Source of the DNA: Rhizobium sp. ASV20
GTDB lineage: Bacteria > Pseudomonadota > Alphaproteobacteria > Rhizobiales > Rhizobiaceae
NCBI RefSeq assembly: GCF_016429015.1
Contig: NZ_JAELTU010000023.1
Coordinates: 1-64,000, forward strand
Direction of reading: 5' to 3'
DNA length: 64,000 nt
A program made the position numbers and the translations under genes. A model generated the notes under the pieces. It was not told the origin of the DNA, searched no databases, and worked only from the letters and a program-made list of their open reading frames with translations. The number at the start of each line of letters is the position of its first letter. The stretch's first letter is position 1. Below are positions 25,684 to 33,913 of this stretch, one piece after another.

Positions 25684-27000
25684 TTACTTCGGGTAGCCGG
25701 CCTTCTTCATTTCGCGTTCCGTCAGCTGCTGTGCAGCCTTCAGAGCCTGATCGACAGAGATCTGGCCGGCAAGAGCGGCCGAGAACTGCTGGCCGACAGC
25801 CGTGCCGATGCCCTGGAATTCAGGGATAGCGACGAACTGGACGCCGACATAGGGAACCGGTTTCACGGTCGGATGTGTCGGATCAGCCGAGTTGATCGAG
25901 TCGAGCGTCATCTTGGCGAAGGGAGCTGCCTTCTGGTAGTCCGCATTCGCATAGAGCGAGGTGCGGGTGCCGGGAGGTGCGTTCAGCCAGCCTTCCTTCT
26001 GAGCGACAAGGTTGGTGTATTCCTTGCTGGTTGCCCAGGCGATGAACTTCTCTGCAGCTTCCGTCTTCTTCGAGGAAGCGGGAATGGCGAGGTTCCATGC
26101 CCAGAGCCAGTTGCCGCGCTTGCCGAGACCCTTGTCCGGAGCCAGAGCGAAGCCAACCTTGTCGGCAACCTTGGATTCCTTCGGATCGGAGACGAAAGAA
26201 GCGGCAACCGTCGCGTCGATCCACATTCCGCACTTGCCGGACTGGAACAGGGCCAGGTTTTCGTTGAAGCCGTTGGAGGAGGCACCCGGAGGGCCTGCGT
26301 CCTTCATCAGCTTGACGTAGAAGTCGAGCGTCGCCTTCCATTCCGGCTGATCGAACTGCGCCTTCCACTTCTCATCGAACCAACGGGCACCGAACGAATT
26401 CGACATCGCCGTCAGGAACGCCATGTTCTCGCCCCAGCCGGCCTTGCCGCGAAGGCAGATGCCGTAGACTTCATGATCCTTGTCGGTGATCTTGCGGGCT
26501 GCATCGGCAACGAAGTCCCAGGTCGGCGCGTCCGGCATCTTCAGGCCGGCCTTGTCGAACAGGTCCTTGCGGTACATCACCATCGAGCTTTCGCCGTAGA
26601 ACGGTGCCGCATAGAGCTTGCCGTCGGTCGTCAGACCGCTGCGAATGGCCGGGAGAAGGTCATTCACGTCGTAGTCCTTGTCGGCGGAAAGCTTGTCGAG
26701 CGATGCAAGCCAGCCGAGCTTGCTCCAGATCGGAACTTCATAAGTACCGATGGTCAGCACGTCGTACTGGCCGGCCTTGGTAGCGATGTCGGTCGTGACC
26801 TTCTGGCGCAGGACGTTTTCTTCAAGCGTAACCCATTGCAGGTCGATACCGGGGTTCTTGGCTTTGAAGTCGTCCGTAAGCTTCTGCATACGGACCATGT
26901 CGCCGTTATTGACGGTTGCGATCGTGAGAGTTTCGGCAGAGGCCAGGCCAGCAAACATGAGCGCCGAGCAGGCGCTCAGCAATAAAGTCTTCAATTTCAT
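25684..27000 (-). CDS. smoE: Polyol ABC transporter solute-binding protein
   Basis: A 438-residue family-1 binding protein. The signal peptide is at residues 1-22 (MKLKTLLLSACSALMFAGLASA), followed by VNNGDMVRMQKLTDDFKAKNPG, a GTYEVPIWSKLGWLA segment and PFYGESSMVMYRKDLF, characteristic of sorbitol/mannitol-binding proteins. A strong GGGGAGGAAGAT site precedes the ATG. It has its own promoter with an operator (27038-27079). It captures the polyol in the periplasm and hands it to the two permeases. The symbol is by analogy with the Sinorhizobium smo cluster. Confidence 0.92.
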   Translation of the reverse strand: MKLKTLLLSACSALMFAGLASAETLTIATVNNGDMVRMQKLTDDFKAKNPGIDLQWVTLEENVLRQKVTTDIATKAGQYDVLTIGTYEVPIWSKLGWLASLDKLSADKDYDVNDLLPAIRSGLTTDGKLYAAPFYGESSMVMYRKDLFDKAGLKMPDAPTWDFVADAARKITDKDHEVYGICLRGKAGWGENMAFLTAMSNSFGARWFDEKWKAQFDQPEWKATLDFYVKLMKDAGPPGASSNGFNENLALFQSGKCGMWIDATVAASFVSDPKESKVADKVGFALAPDKGLGKRGNWLWAWNLAIPASSKKTEAAEKFIAWATSKEYTNLVAQKEGWLNAPPGTRTSLYANADYQKAAPFAKMTLDSINSADPTHPTVKPVPYVGVQFVAIPEFQGIGTAVGQQFSAALAGQISVDQALKAAQQLTEREMKKAGYPK

Positions 27001-27037
27001 ATCTTCCTCCCCAGAAGACTAAAAATGAGCATTCGCT

Positions 27038-27079
27038 TTGCTCGTGAGCAATTACTCACTCATTGCGACAAAATGTCAA
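27038..27079 (-). promoter_or_regulatory. smoE promoter with overlapping SorC-type operator
   Basis: On the minus strand TTGACA (27079-27074) and AGTAAT (27056-27051) are separated by exactly 17 bases. The inverted repeat TTGCTC-GT-GAGCAA (27038-27051) starts at the last base of the -10 box and covers the expected transcription start. That position fits repression by the SorC regulator encoded immediately upstream, released by the polyol or its derivative. Confidence 0.65.
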
Positions 27080-27140
27080 TGCGAATTCGTTGCTGCATTG
27101 CCGAGCAAGCAACCTATCATCTTGTTTTCATGGGTTAAAT

Positions 27141-27165
27141 TTTTTGCTCAATCCCTGAGCAAAAA
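27141..27165. promoter_or_regulatory. Second TTGCTCA/TGAGCAA inverted repeat at the 3' end of the SorC gene
   Basis: TTTTTGCTCA-ATCCC-TGAGCAAAAA is a perfect 10-bp inverted repeat spanning the stop codon of the regulator gene. Its half-sites match those of the smoE operator about 100 bases away, so a second regulator-binding site allowing DNA looping is plausible. It could also act as an RNA hairpin. There is no U-run directly after it on the minus strand. Confidence 0.55.
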
Positions 27166-28101
27166 CTCGGCAACAGCCTCGTCAGTGATCAGGCCATTGA
27201 TTTGGCGGCCTTTTACGGCGGCCTTGATCGCGTCGAACTTGCGTTTTCCCTTGGCGATTCCGATGACAGCGGACGTGTCGCGCGAGGGGATCGGCGCACT
27301 TGCCACGCGCTCGTTGACATCGTCAGGCATGAGCTTGCCTTCGCGATCGAAGACCCAGCCACAGATCTCGCCGGCAGCGCCACGCTCAATCAGGGCGAGC
27401 ATCTCGTCCCGCTCGAGAAATCCGTCGAGACAGAGCGGCGCGTCGACACCCATTTCGCCGATGCCGACAAAAGTCACATCGGCCTGCGCGCTGATATCGA
27501 GCGTCGAGCGCACGAGCGCCTGCGCATGCAGCAGTTCGCGCTCCTCCGCGGACGACACCAGCACCGGCAGCGGCATGGGAAAATGCCGTGCCTTGACGAC
27601 ATCGGCCATGCTGAAGATGACGTTGTAGTAGGCGGCCGAGCCGTCCGGCCCGATATTGCCGGTCAGCGACACCACGCGGTGCTGCAGACATTCTATTGCC
27701 GGCAGCTGGTCGACCGCGGCCTTCAGCGTGCGGCCCGTCCCGATCGCCACCACGATCGGATCGCTGCGCTTCAGCCAGCGTTCGATTTCGGCAGCACCGG
27801 CCTGGGCGATGCCGACAGTCGAGGATGCCCCATCGGTATCGCTCGGCACGACTTCGACATGCTTGAGATCGAATTTCCGTTTCAGTGCCGCCGCATGTTC
27901 CAGGCAGGCGGCGATCGGATGATCGAGCCGAACCTTGATCAGCCGCTCGGCGACGGCCAGCGACACCAGCCGCTGCGCCGACTGGCGAGAGATTCCCATC
28001 GCTGCTGCAATCTCGTCCTGCGTCCGCCCGGCGACGTAATAGAGCCATCCGGCGCGCGCCGCATCATCGAGACGCCCTTGGGAATCCAGCTTCTTCGCCA
28101 T
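27148..28101 (-). CDS. smoC: SorC-type sugar-binding transcriptional regulator of the polyol operon
   Basis: A 317-residue regulator. The N-terminal helix-turn-helix (GRTQDEIAAAMGISRQSAQRL, about residues 25-45) is followed by the sugar-binding domain with VAIGTGRTLKAAVDQL near 117 and TFVGIGEMG near 205. It lies directly upstream of the binding-protein gene and in the same direction, with matching inverted-repeat operators in the intergenic region. It is preceded 41 bases upstream by the RbsD/FucU-like gene, so both are probably cotranscribed. The symbol is by analogy with the smo cluster. Confidence 0.88.
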   Translation of the reverse strand: MAKKLDSQGRLDDAARAGWLYYVAGRTQDEIAAAMGISRQSAQRLVSLAVAERLIKVRLDHPIAACLEHAAALKRKFDLKHVEVVPSDTDGASSTVGIAQAGAAEIERWLKRSDPIVVAIGTGRTLKAAVDQLPAIECLQHRVVSLTGNIGPDGSAAYYNVIFSMADVVKARHFPMPLPVLVSSAEERELLHAQALVRSTLDISAQADVTFVGIGEMGVDAPLCLDGFLERDEMLALIERGAAGEICGWVFDREGKLMPDDVNERVASAPIPSRDTSAVIGIAKGKRKFDAIKAAVKGRQINGLITDEAVAEFLLRD

Positions 28102-28142
28102 TGCATTCCTTTATCGAAACAACGTTTCGCCCGACGATCGGA

Positions 28143-28598
28143 TTATTCAGTTTCCGGCGGGATGACACCCTTGGTCAAGGTGAAACAACCATAGAAACGG
28201 CGCTCGCCGGTCTGGATGATGCAAAAGGCATCCTTGGCACGCTCGTAGAAAGCGAAGCGTTCGACCGGCGACAGTGGCCAATGCTTGCCTTCGGCCTTGT
28301 CGATCGCAGCCTGCACCTCGCGCTGGACCTGCGGCAGCTCGTCGGGCGCGCCAACGACTTCCATGCGCGTTGCCGCGTCATCGATGAAGGTATCGAGCGG
28401 CATCAGGGACAGGATGGCGGCAACGGCATCGGCCGCAGGCACATTGTCGATACGCAGCAATTCGCCGAGAACCGTCTGGCTTGCGATGGCCTCGGCGGGA
28501 AAATTCGTGTCGACCACGACGAGCATGTCGCCATGTCCCATCGATTTCAACGCATAAAGCACATCCGCATTCAGCAGCGGCGAAATTCCCTTCAGCAT
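28143..28598 (-). CDS. RbsD/FucU family sugar mutarotase-like protein
   Basis: A 151-residue protein with the family start MLKGISPLLNADVLYALKSMGHGDMLVVVD. The conserved His of GHGD is near residue 22 and Asp30 follows, with a GCFTLTKGVIPP C-terminus. Members open or invert ring forms of ribose or fucose. ATG 28598 is preceded by GGAGG ten bases upstream, and a longer in-frame start (28856) would run through the divergent promoter and is unlikely. It is the first gene of the leftward polyol set, which is odd because polyols have no anomeric carbon. It may act on the ketose or aldose product. Confidence 0.88.
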   Translation of the reverse strand: MLKGISPLLNADVLYALKSMGHGDMLVVVDTNFPAEAIASQTVLGELLRIDNVPAADAVAAILSLMPLDTFIDDAATRMEVVGAPDELPQVQREVQAAIDKAEGKHWPLSPVERFAFYERAKDAFCIIQTGERRFYGCFTLTKGVIPPETE

Positions 28599-28824
28599 GA
28601 CCGAACAACCTCCAATGGCTTGTTGCGGCAATTCCTTGGCCGCTTCGTTCCGGAGGCAAAGAAGTAACCACGGCGTTCCTGTCTGTCCATAGGCGCCGGC
28701 GGCGTTTTCGGCAAAGGCGCGTCGCCTTGAAACGCATATCTCCACATGGCCTATTTTGGCCGTTATTGACCCGATAGGTTCGTCGGCATTAACTGAAGCG
28801 CGGTCAACGGTTGAGAGGGCTAAG

Positions 28825-29484
28825 GTGCGGATTCTTCTTGTGGAAGACGATGACACGATCGGCAGCGCCGTTCGCGACCATATTGCGGCAGGCGCTCATG
28901 CCGTCGACTGGGTGAAAAACCTGGCCGACGCCGATGAAGTGACCAGTGCCGTGAACTATGGTCTCGTCCTTTTGGATCTGCAGCTCCCGGACGGCAGCGG
29001 TATCGAGTTTCTGAAGCGCCTGCGCCGCAAGCCCGACGAAACCCCGGTCATCATCCTGACAGCGCGCGACCAGATCTCCGATCGTATCGAAGGCCTGAAC
29101 AGCGGCGCCGACGACTACCTCGTAAAACCCTTCAATCTCGGCGAGCTCACGGCCCGCATCCTGGCGGTCGCCCGTCGCTATATCGGCAGTCCGCAGCCGA
29201 CCGTCCGCTTTGCCGACCTTGAGATTGACCAGCCGCAACGGCTCGTTCGGCTCGAAGGCAAGAACATCATCCTGACAGGCCGCGAATGGGCCGTGCTGGA
29301 TCTGCTTGTGGCGCGACCGGGCGCCATAGTCTCGAAAGATACGATCGAAGAGGCGCTCTATGCCTTCGGCTCCGAAATCGAGAGCAACACGGTCGAAGTC
29401 TATGTCAGCCGCCTCAGAAAGAAGATCGGCAAGGACCGTATCCGGACGGCCCGAGGCGTGGGCTACAGCCTGGGTGACAGATGA
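28825..29484 (+). CDS. OmpR-family response regulator
   Basis: A 219-residue response regulator with receiver domain residues Asp8/Asp9 (VEDDD), phospho-acceptor Asp51 (VLLDLQLPDG), Thr79 and Lys101 (DDYLVKPF). A C-terminal winged helix for DNA binding contains NTVEVYVSRLRKKIG. GTG 28825 was chosen because GAGAGGG lies just upstream and the receiver then begins MRILLVEDD. A frame extension to 28756 is unsupported. It overlaps the histidine kinase gene by ATGA. It most resembles TctD/QseB-type regulators. Confidence 0.93.
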   Translation: MRILLVEDDDTIGSAVRDHIAAGAHAVDWVKNLADADEVTSAVNYGLVLLDLQLPDGSGIEFLKRLRRKPDETPVIILTARDQISDRIEGLNSGADDYLVKPFNLGELTARILAVARRYIGSPQPTVRFADLEIDQPQRLVRLEGKNIILTGREWAVLDLLVARPGAIVSKDTIEEALYAFGSEIESNTVEVYVSRLRKKIGKDRIRTARGVGYSLGDR

Positions 29485-30833
29485 CAGAACGCAAGGAGCC
29501 GAGCCGCGCAAGCATTACCCGACGCCTGATCGCCGCGCTGACCGGCGCAGTCGTGCTTTTCTGGCTGATTGCCGTCGGCATTGGCGCCTATGTCGTCAAC
29601 AAGGAATTGTCCGAGACCTTCGACGGCGCGCTGCAGGAAACGGCGGAGCGATTGCTGCCCCTGGTGCTCGACGATCTGGCCAATCGCGACCATTCGGGCG
29701 ACCCTCAGAGTCTCGAGCAACTCAATAAGGGGCTGAACCGCGAATATCTGACCTATCAGGTGCTCGACGCCAACAGCAATGTAATCCTGCACTCGCACGA
29801 CGCTCCGCCGACCGCCTACGATGTGCCGTTGGAGATCGGCTTCCACAATACGCCGCGCTATCGGATCTACACAGAGTCCTCAGCGGATGGAACGATCTTC
29901 CTGCACGTTGCCGATGCCTTCAAGAACCGGCGCGAAGCATCCCGCGAAAGCGGCGTCGCCCTGCTGTGGCCACTGCTGGCCCTGATCCCCGCCAGCATAG
30001 TCGCGATTGGTCTGGTCGTCGGTCGTTCGCTGCGTCCGATCGACCGCCTGCGATCGGAGATCGCCACCAAGGACGGCGGCAATATGATGCCGCTGGACAG
30101 CGAAACCCTGCCGCGCGAACTGCAGCCGATCGCACGATCCGTCAATCTTCTGCTCGAGCGCCTGCGTCTGGCACTCGAAGCCGAACGAGAATTCTCCGCC
30201 AATAGCGCGCATGAACTGCGCACACCGATTGCAGGCGCCCTCGCACAAACACAGCGCCTGCTCGCGGAATTGCCGCCCGGGCAACTGACCGAACGTGCCG
30301 CCCGCATCGAAACGTCGCTTTCCAATCTCGGCCGCCTGGCTGAAAAGCTGCTGCAGTTATCCCGCGCCCAGGCAGGTATCGGGGCCGGCGAAAAACCGAT
30401 CGATCTGATCGCTGTGATCGAAACCGTGATCGGCGATTACGATCGCGACACCGGCACTGCCGGCCGCGTGCTGCTGGAAGACGACACCAAGGAAAGACTG
30501 ATCCGCAATATCGATATCGATGCCTTCGCCATCGTCATGCGCAACCTGATCGAGAATGCGCTGATCCATGGGCCGACGGACGATGAAGTGACCGTCCACG
30601 TCGATGACGGAGTCGTCCGCGTCGTCAACGGCGGCCCCGTGCTTTCGCAGGAGGAACTCGCCGGCCTTAAGAAACGCTTCTGGCGCGGCAAGACGAACGC
30701 TGCCGGTTCCGGCCTCGGGCTTTCCATCGTCGAGCGCATCGTCAATCAGATCGGCGGGCGCGTCGATCTCCTCTCACCCGCCGCGGGAAGATCGGACGGT
30801 TTCGAAGCAAGGATCACTCTGCCACGCGGTTGA
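29481..30833 (+). CDS. Sensor histidine kinase
   Basis: A 450-residue membrane kinase. It has a TM segment at about 20-38, a periplasmic sensor of about 120 residues, a second TM at 160-182 and a HAMP-like linker. His244 lies in the H-box (ANSAHELRTPIAGAL), followed by the N-box RNLIENALIHG and the G-box GSGLGLSIVERIV. It phosphorylates the response regulator encoded upstream with ATGA overlap. The sensor resembles QseC/TctE-type kinases, but no ligand can be inferred. The D-box (G1) is degenerate: VVNGGPVLS replaces DNGPG. Confidence 0.93.
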   Translation: MTERKEPSRASITRRLIAALTGAVVLFWLIAVGIGAYVVNKELSETFDGALQETAERLLPLVLDDLANRDHSGDPQSLEQLNKGLNREYLTYQVLDANSNVILHSHDAPPTAYDVPLEIGFHNTPRYRIYTESSADGTIFLHVADAFKNRREASRESGVALLWPLLALIPASIVAIGLVVGRSLRPIDRLRSEIATKDGGNMMPLDSETLPRELQPIARSVNLLLERLRLALEAEREFSANSAHELRTPIAGALAQTQRLLAELPPGQLTERAARIETSLSNLGRLAEKLLQLSRAQAGIGAGEKPIDLIAVIETVIGDYDRDTGTAGRVLLEDDTKERLIRNIDIDAFAIVMRNLIENALIHGPTDDEVTVHVDDGVVRVVNGGPVLSQEELAGLKKRFWRGKTNAAGSGLGLSIVERIVNQIGGRVDLLSPAAGRSDGFEARITLPRG

Positions 30834-30920
30834 TGGCTAAACCGTGCCACAAGGAATAGCCTTGCAAAGACCGGCAAAGGGTGCGAGCAAGTGCCGCATG
30901 TTTCCTTCAGGTCTGTATTC

Positions 30921-31847
30921 ATGATCGTTTCCTTCGACATCGGCGGTAGCGCCATCAAGGGCGGAATCGCCCGCTCTATGACCGATATTCTGCCGCTGGC
31001 GCGGCGCCCTACTCCAAAGCATGATTTTTCCGAGTTCGTCACAGCCTTGCGCGGTGTCATCGCCGAAGCGGGTGAGAAGCCGGCATGCCTCTCCTTCTCC
31101 ATCGCCGGCGTCGTCGATCCCGACACGCAGGCGCTGACTTGCGCCAACATACCCTGCATCCATGGCCGGCACCTCGCCGCCGATCTGGAGGCCGAACTCG
31201 GCTACCCCGTGCTGATCGCCAATGATGCAGATTGTTTTGCCATGGCCGAAGCCATGTCCGGTGCAGGCCGGGGCCATCGCATTGTCTTCGGCGCCATTCT
31301 CGGCACCGGCGTCGGCGGCGGCTTGGTGGCGGATGGTCGCCTCGTCAACGCCGCCGGCGGCTTTGCCGGCGAATGGGGCCACGGCCCGATCATCGCGTCC
31401 TTTGCCGGCAATCCCCCCGTCGCTATTCCAGCCTATCCCTGTGGTTGCGGCCAGAAGGGCTGCGTCGACACCGTCGGCGGCGCCCGAGGCATCGAACGCC
31501 TGCACAAGACGCTGCATGGCGTCGAACTCTCCAGCGAAGAGATCATCGGCCACTGGCTGAAGGACGATCAGCAGGCGCAGCGCACCATCGACGTCATGAT
31601 CGACCTGGTCGCATCGCCGCTTGCCCTGACGATCAACATCACCGGAGCGACCGTCGTTCCGGTTGGCGGCGGCTTATCCAACGTCGAACCGCTCCTGGCG
31701 CGGTTGGACGAGGTCGTGCGCGATCGCACCCTGCGCAAATTCGGCCGACCGCTCGTCGTTCCCAGCCAGTGCAAGCTGGAACCGGGGCTGATCGGCGCCG
31801 CCCTCCTGGGACTGCAATATGTCGGAGAACATGACCATGCTGCTTGA
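30921..31847 (+). CDS. ROK family sugar kinase
   Basis: A 308-residue ROK kinase. The ATP phosphate motif is DIGGSAIKGG (6-15), Asp103 (NDADC) the catalytic base, His154 (EWGHGP) and the zinc cysteines 174, 176 and 181 (CGCGQKGC) complete the ROK signature, and GTGVGGG is near 128. Such kinases phosphorylate glucose, N-acetylglucosamine or N-acetylmannosamine. ATG 30921 gives the family N-terminus. The last 11 bases overlap the cutC start, so the two are translationally coupled. Substrate not determinable. Confidence 0.9.
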   Translation: MIVSFDIGGSAIKGGIARSMTDILPLARRPTPKHDFSEFVTALRGVIAEAGEKPACLSFSIAGVVDPDTQALTCANIPCIHGRHLAADLEAELGYPVLIANDADCFAMAEAMSGAGRGHRIVFGAILGTGVGGGLVADGRLVNAAGGFAGEWGHGPIIASFAGNPPVAIPAYPCGCGQKGCVDTVGGARGIERLHKTLHGVELSSEEIIGHWLKDDQQAQRTIDVMIDLVASPLALTINITGATVVPVGGGLSNVEPLLARLDEVVRDRTLRKFGRPLVVPSQCKLEPGLIGAALLGLQYVGEHDHAA

Positions 31848-32547
31848 GATCTGCGTTGACGATATTTCCGGCCTCAAGACTGCCATTGCCGGCGGCGCGG
31901 ATCGCATCGAGCTGTGCAGTGCGCTCTCGATCGGAGGCCTCACACCGAGTGCCGGGCTGATCGCCGTAGCGGCAGAGCAGCCCGTTCCCTCCTACGCCAT
32001 GATCCGCCCGCGCGCCGGCAACTTCATCTATTCGGCCGATGAGCTTGACGTTATGAAGCGCGATATCGATGCATGCCGCGACGCCGGTCTGCCGGGTGTG
32101 GTGTTCGGCACCTCGTTGCCGGACGGGCGGCTCGATTTCGACACGCTCTCCGCGCTGGTGGCCCATTCAGGCACTCTTGGCAAAACGTTGCATCGCGCAT
32201 TCGATCTGGTTCCGGATATCGCAGAGGCGATCGAAATGGCCGTCTCCCTCGGTTTCGAGCGCATCCTGACATCCGGCTGCGCAAAGACGGGAGCAGAAGG
32301 TGTCGCAGTGCTGGAGCAGGCCATTGCCCTTGCTGCCGGCCGGATCTCCATCATGCCCGGTGCCGGCGTCTCGCTGGCGACGGTCGGCCAATTGTGGCCG
32401 CGACTGCAGATCAGCGAAATCCATTCCTCCGGCGCAGTGACCGTGGTGGAGAACGACACGCGCCTGCTCGATCTCGGATTCTCGACACCATCTTCCCGTC
32501 ACACCGATGTCGCGACCGTGAAAGCGCTGAAGGCCTATTTCGCCTAG
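31837..32547 (+). CDS. cutC: CutC family protein
   Basis: A TIM-barrel protein of about 236 residues starting MLLEICVDDISGLKTAIAGGADRIELC. RPRAGNFIYS is near 52, GKTLHRAFDLV near 115 and GAGVSLATV near 165. The family was named for copper homeostasis in E. coli, but the biochemical role remains unsettled. ATG 31837 has GGAGAA with nine-base spacing, and ATG 31831 and 31819 are alternatives. Its coupling to a ROK sugar kinase points to a carbohydrate-linked function more than to copper. This is inference from context. Confidence 0.9.
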   Translation: MLLEICVDDISGLKTAIAGGADRIELCSALSIGGLTPSAGLIAVAAEQPVPSYAMIRPRAGNFIYSADELDVMKRDIDACRDAGLPGVVFGTSLPDGRLDFDTLSALVAHSGTLGKTLHRAFDLVPDIAEAIEMAVSLGFERILTSGCAKTGAEGVAVLEQAIALAAGRISIMPGAGVSLATVGQLWPRLQISEIHSSGAVTVVENDTRLLDLGFSTPSSRHTDVATVKALKAYFA

Positions 32548-32600
32548 GGCGGTTCAGCTCTTCACGGAATCTCCTCACCGCTACATTCTGTTGTTTCGCT

Positions 32601-32650
32601 GCAATTGCGGACAGAAAACCGCTGCGTGCTTTTCCTATCGTTGCTCGCAG
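32601..32650. repeat. Rhizobial short intergenic repeat, copy 1
   Basis: The segment GCAATTGCGGACAGAAAACC followed by GCTGCGTGCTTTTCC aligns with the copy at 59486-59533, sharing GAAAACCGCT-CG--CTTTTCCT and flanking GCAATT and TTGCTC blocks. In this copy the outer inverted repeat is worn. It lies between cutC and an unrecognised gene, with weaker similarity continuing about 30 bases to the left. Confidence 0.65.
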
Positions 32651-32788
32651 CAACATCATGAATTGACAAAGAAACATTAGGATGATCAATCGTTCATAAA
32701 CGCATATGCTGTAGGCATGGGCGAGCTGCGCAACATGTGGTCGTTGCAGCAAGGCAGGGTTCCTCGGGAGTAGCTGTAGATCTCGATC

Positions 32789-33691
32789 ATGTCGGTGGCG
32801 CCACCTCGCAAGAAAAGCTGGGCTGTGTTCTGGATTGCAGCTGTTGTCATCGGCTCGATCATTCTCGCGACCGCATTGCTTGCCAACGACATGCGAAACC
32901 TGAGAACGCTGGACCGCCGCTATCATCTCGATCTGTTCCCCAAGCCGGAACAGCAGACCGCAGCTTCACCGACACATAGTGCCGAGAATAAGCCGCCCCC
33001 ACCCGCGGCCGCGGCCTCCTCCAGCAGCACAGCCGGCAGTCCCGCCGCCACACCGGAAAGCGCCCCCGCACATAGCGCCACCTTACCGGCCAAGGCGGTG
33101 GTTGCCAAATCACCTCCACGCAAAACATCGCACTTGTTCGATGAGCCTGTCGACGCGCTGCGCAGCGCTTTCGTGCGAAGCTGGACAATATCCGGCGAGA
33201 AGCTCTGCGCGGATCTGGTAACATTTGGCCTGTCCGTGGGCCAATGGCGGTCGAGCGAACTGGGCGCCGGCACCTCGGAGTGCAGCTACGCTGTCCAGAA
33301 AGGTGCCTATGGCGACGCGAAGGCCGCATCCTTCTTCATCATTGCCCGCGGCAAGCCCACCGGCGAACTCGATACCATTCGCATCAAGGTCATCATGCCT
33401 GACAATGACGATGGCAAGGCCATCGCCAGCACCTTTGTCGACACCGTGGTGCTGCTGCTGAACGAAACGCGCTGGCTGGACTTCCAAACGGCGCTTAATG
33501 CGATCGGCGCACTGCAGGACGTAACGCTACAGGCCTTCGGCGCCAAACTCAGTTTCTTCAAGGAATTCCAGAGCAACAATAGCTTCAATCTTCAGCTGGA
33601 ATTGCGAAGAACATCCCCGGAGCAGATCCGAACCGCCATCGTCTTCGACAAGGCACGCTGGACGCTCCATTCTCCCGCCACGACGAACTGA
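32789..33691 (+). CDS. Hypothetical membrane-anchored protein with Pro/Ala-rich linker
   Basis: I do not recognise this 300-residue protein. It has a basic N-terminus and a single TM segment (about 11-33), a low-complexity Ala/Pro/Ser linker (about 58-115, including PPPPAAAASSSS), and a globular C-terminal domain of about 180 residues with two Cys (about 138 and 164). This suggests an inner-membrane anchor with a periplasmic domain that may hold a disulfide. No close Shine-Dalgarno precedes the ATG. It has no obvious operon partner: cutC ends 241 bases upstream and an MFS exporter follows 222 bases downstream. Confidence 0.75.
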   Translation: MSVAPPRKKSWAVFWIAAVVIGSIILATALLANDMRNLRTLDRRYHLDLFPKPEQQTAASPTHSAENKPPPPAAAASSSSTAGSPAATPESAPAHSATLPAKAVVAKSPPRKTSHLFDEPVDALRSAFVRSWTISGEKLCADLVTFGLSVGQWRSSELGAGTSECSYAVQKGAYGDAKAASFFIIARGKPTGELDTIRIKVIMPDNDDGKAIASTFVDTVVLLLNETRWLDFQTALNAIGALQDVTLQAFGAKLSFFKEFQSNNSFNLQLELRRTSPEQIRTAIVFDKARWTLHSPATTN

Positions 33692-33913
33692 AGCGTGTTG
33701 CACACCGGTCTTGCGGCAATGATCGTTGCAAAGTCAGAAGCTTGACGCGCGCCGAGCGCATCTGAAAGATCGCGGCGTGCGCAATGTCGGGAGACAAACC
33801 TGGCACCACAAGCCTCTTAATAGTTCGGTTTTTGTTGCACTGCGCCATGGATAATGGTCATATCAATAGGAAACGCCTGCCCCCCCTCAGGCGCTGGAAA
33901 GCCATTACATTCC

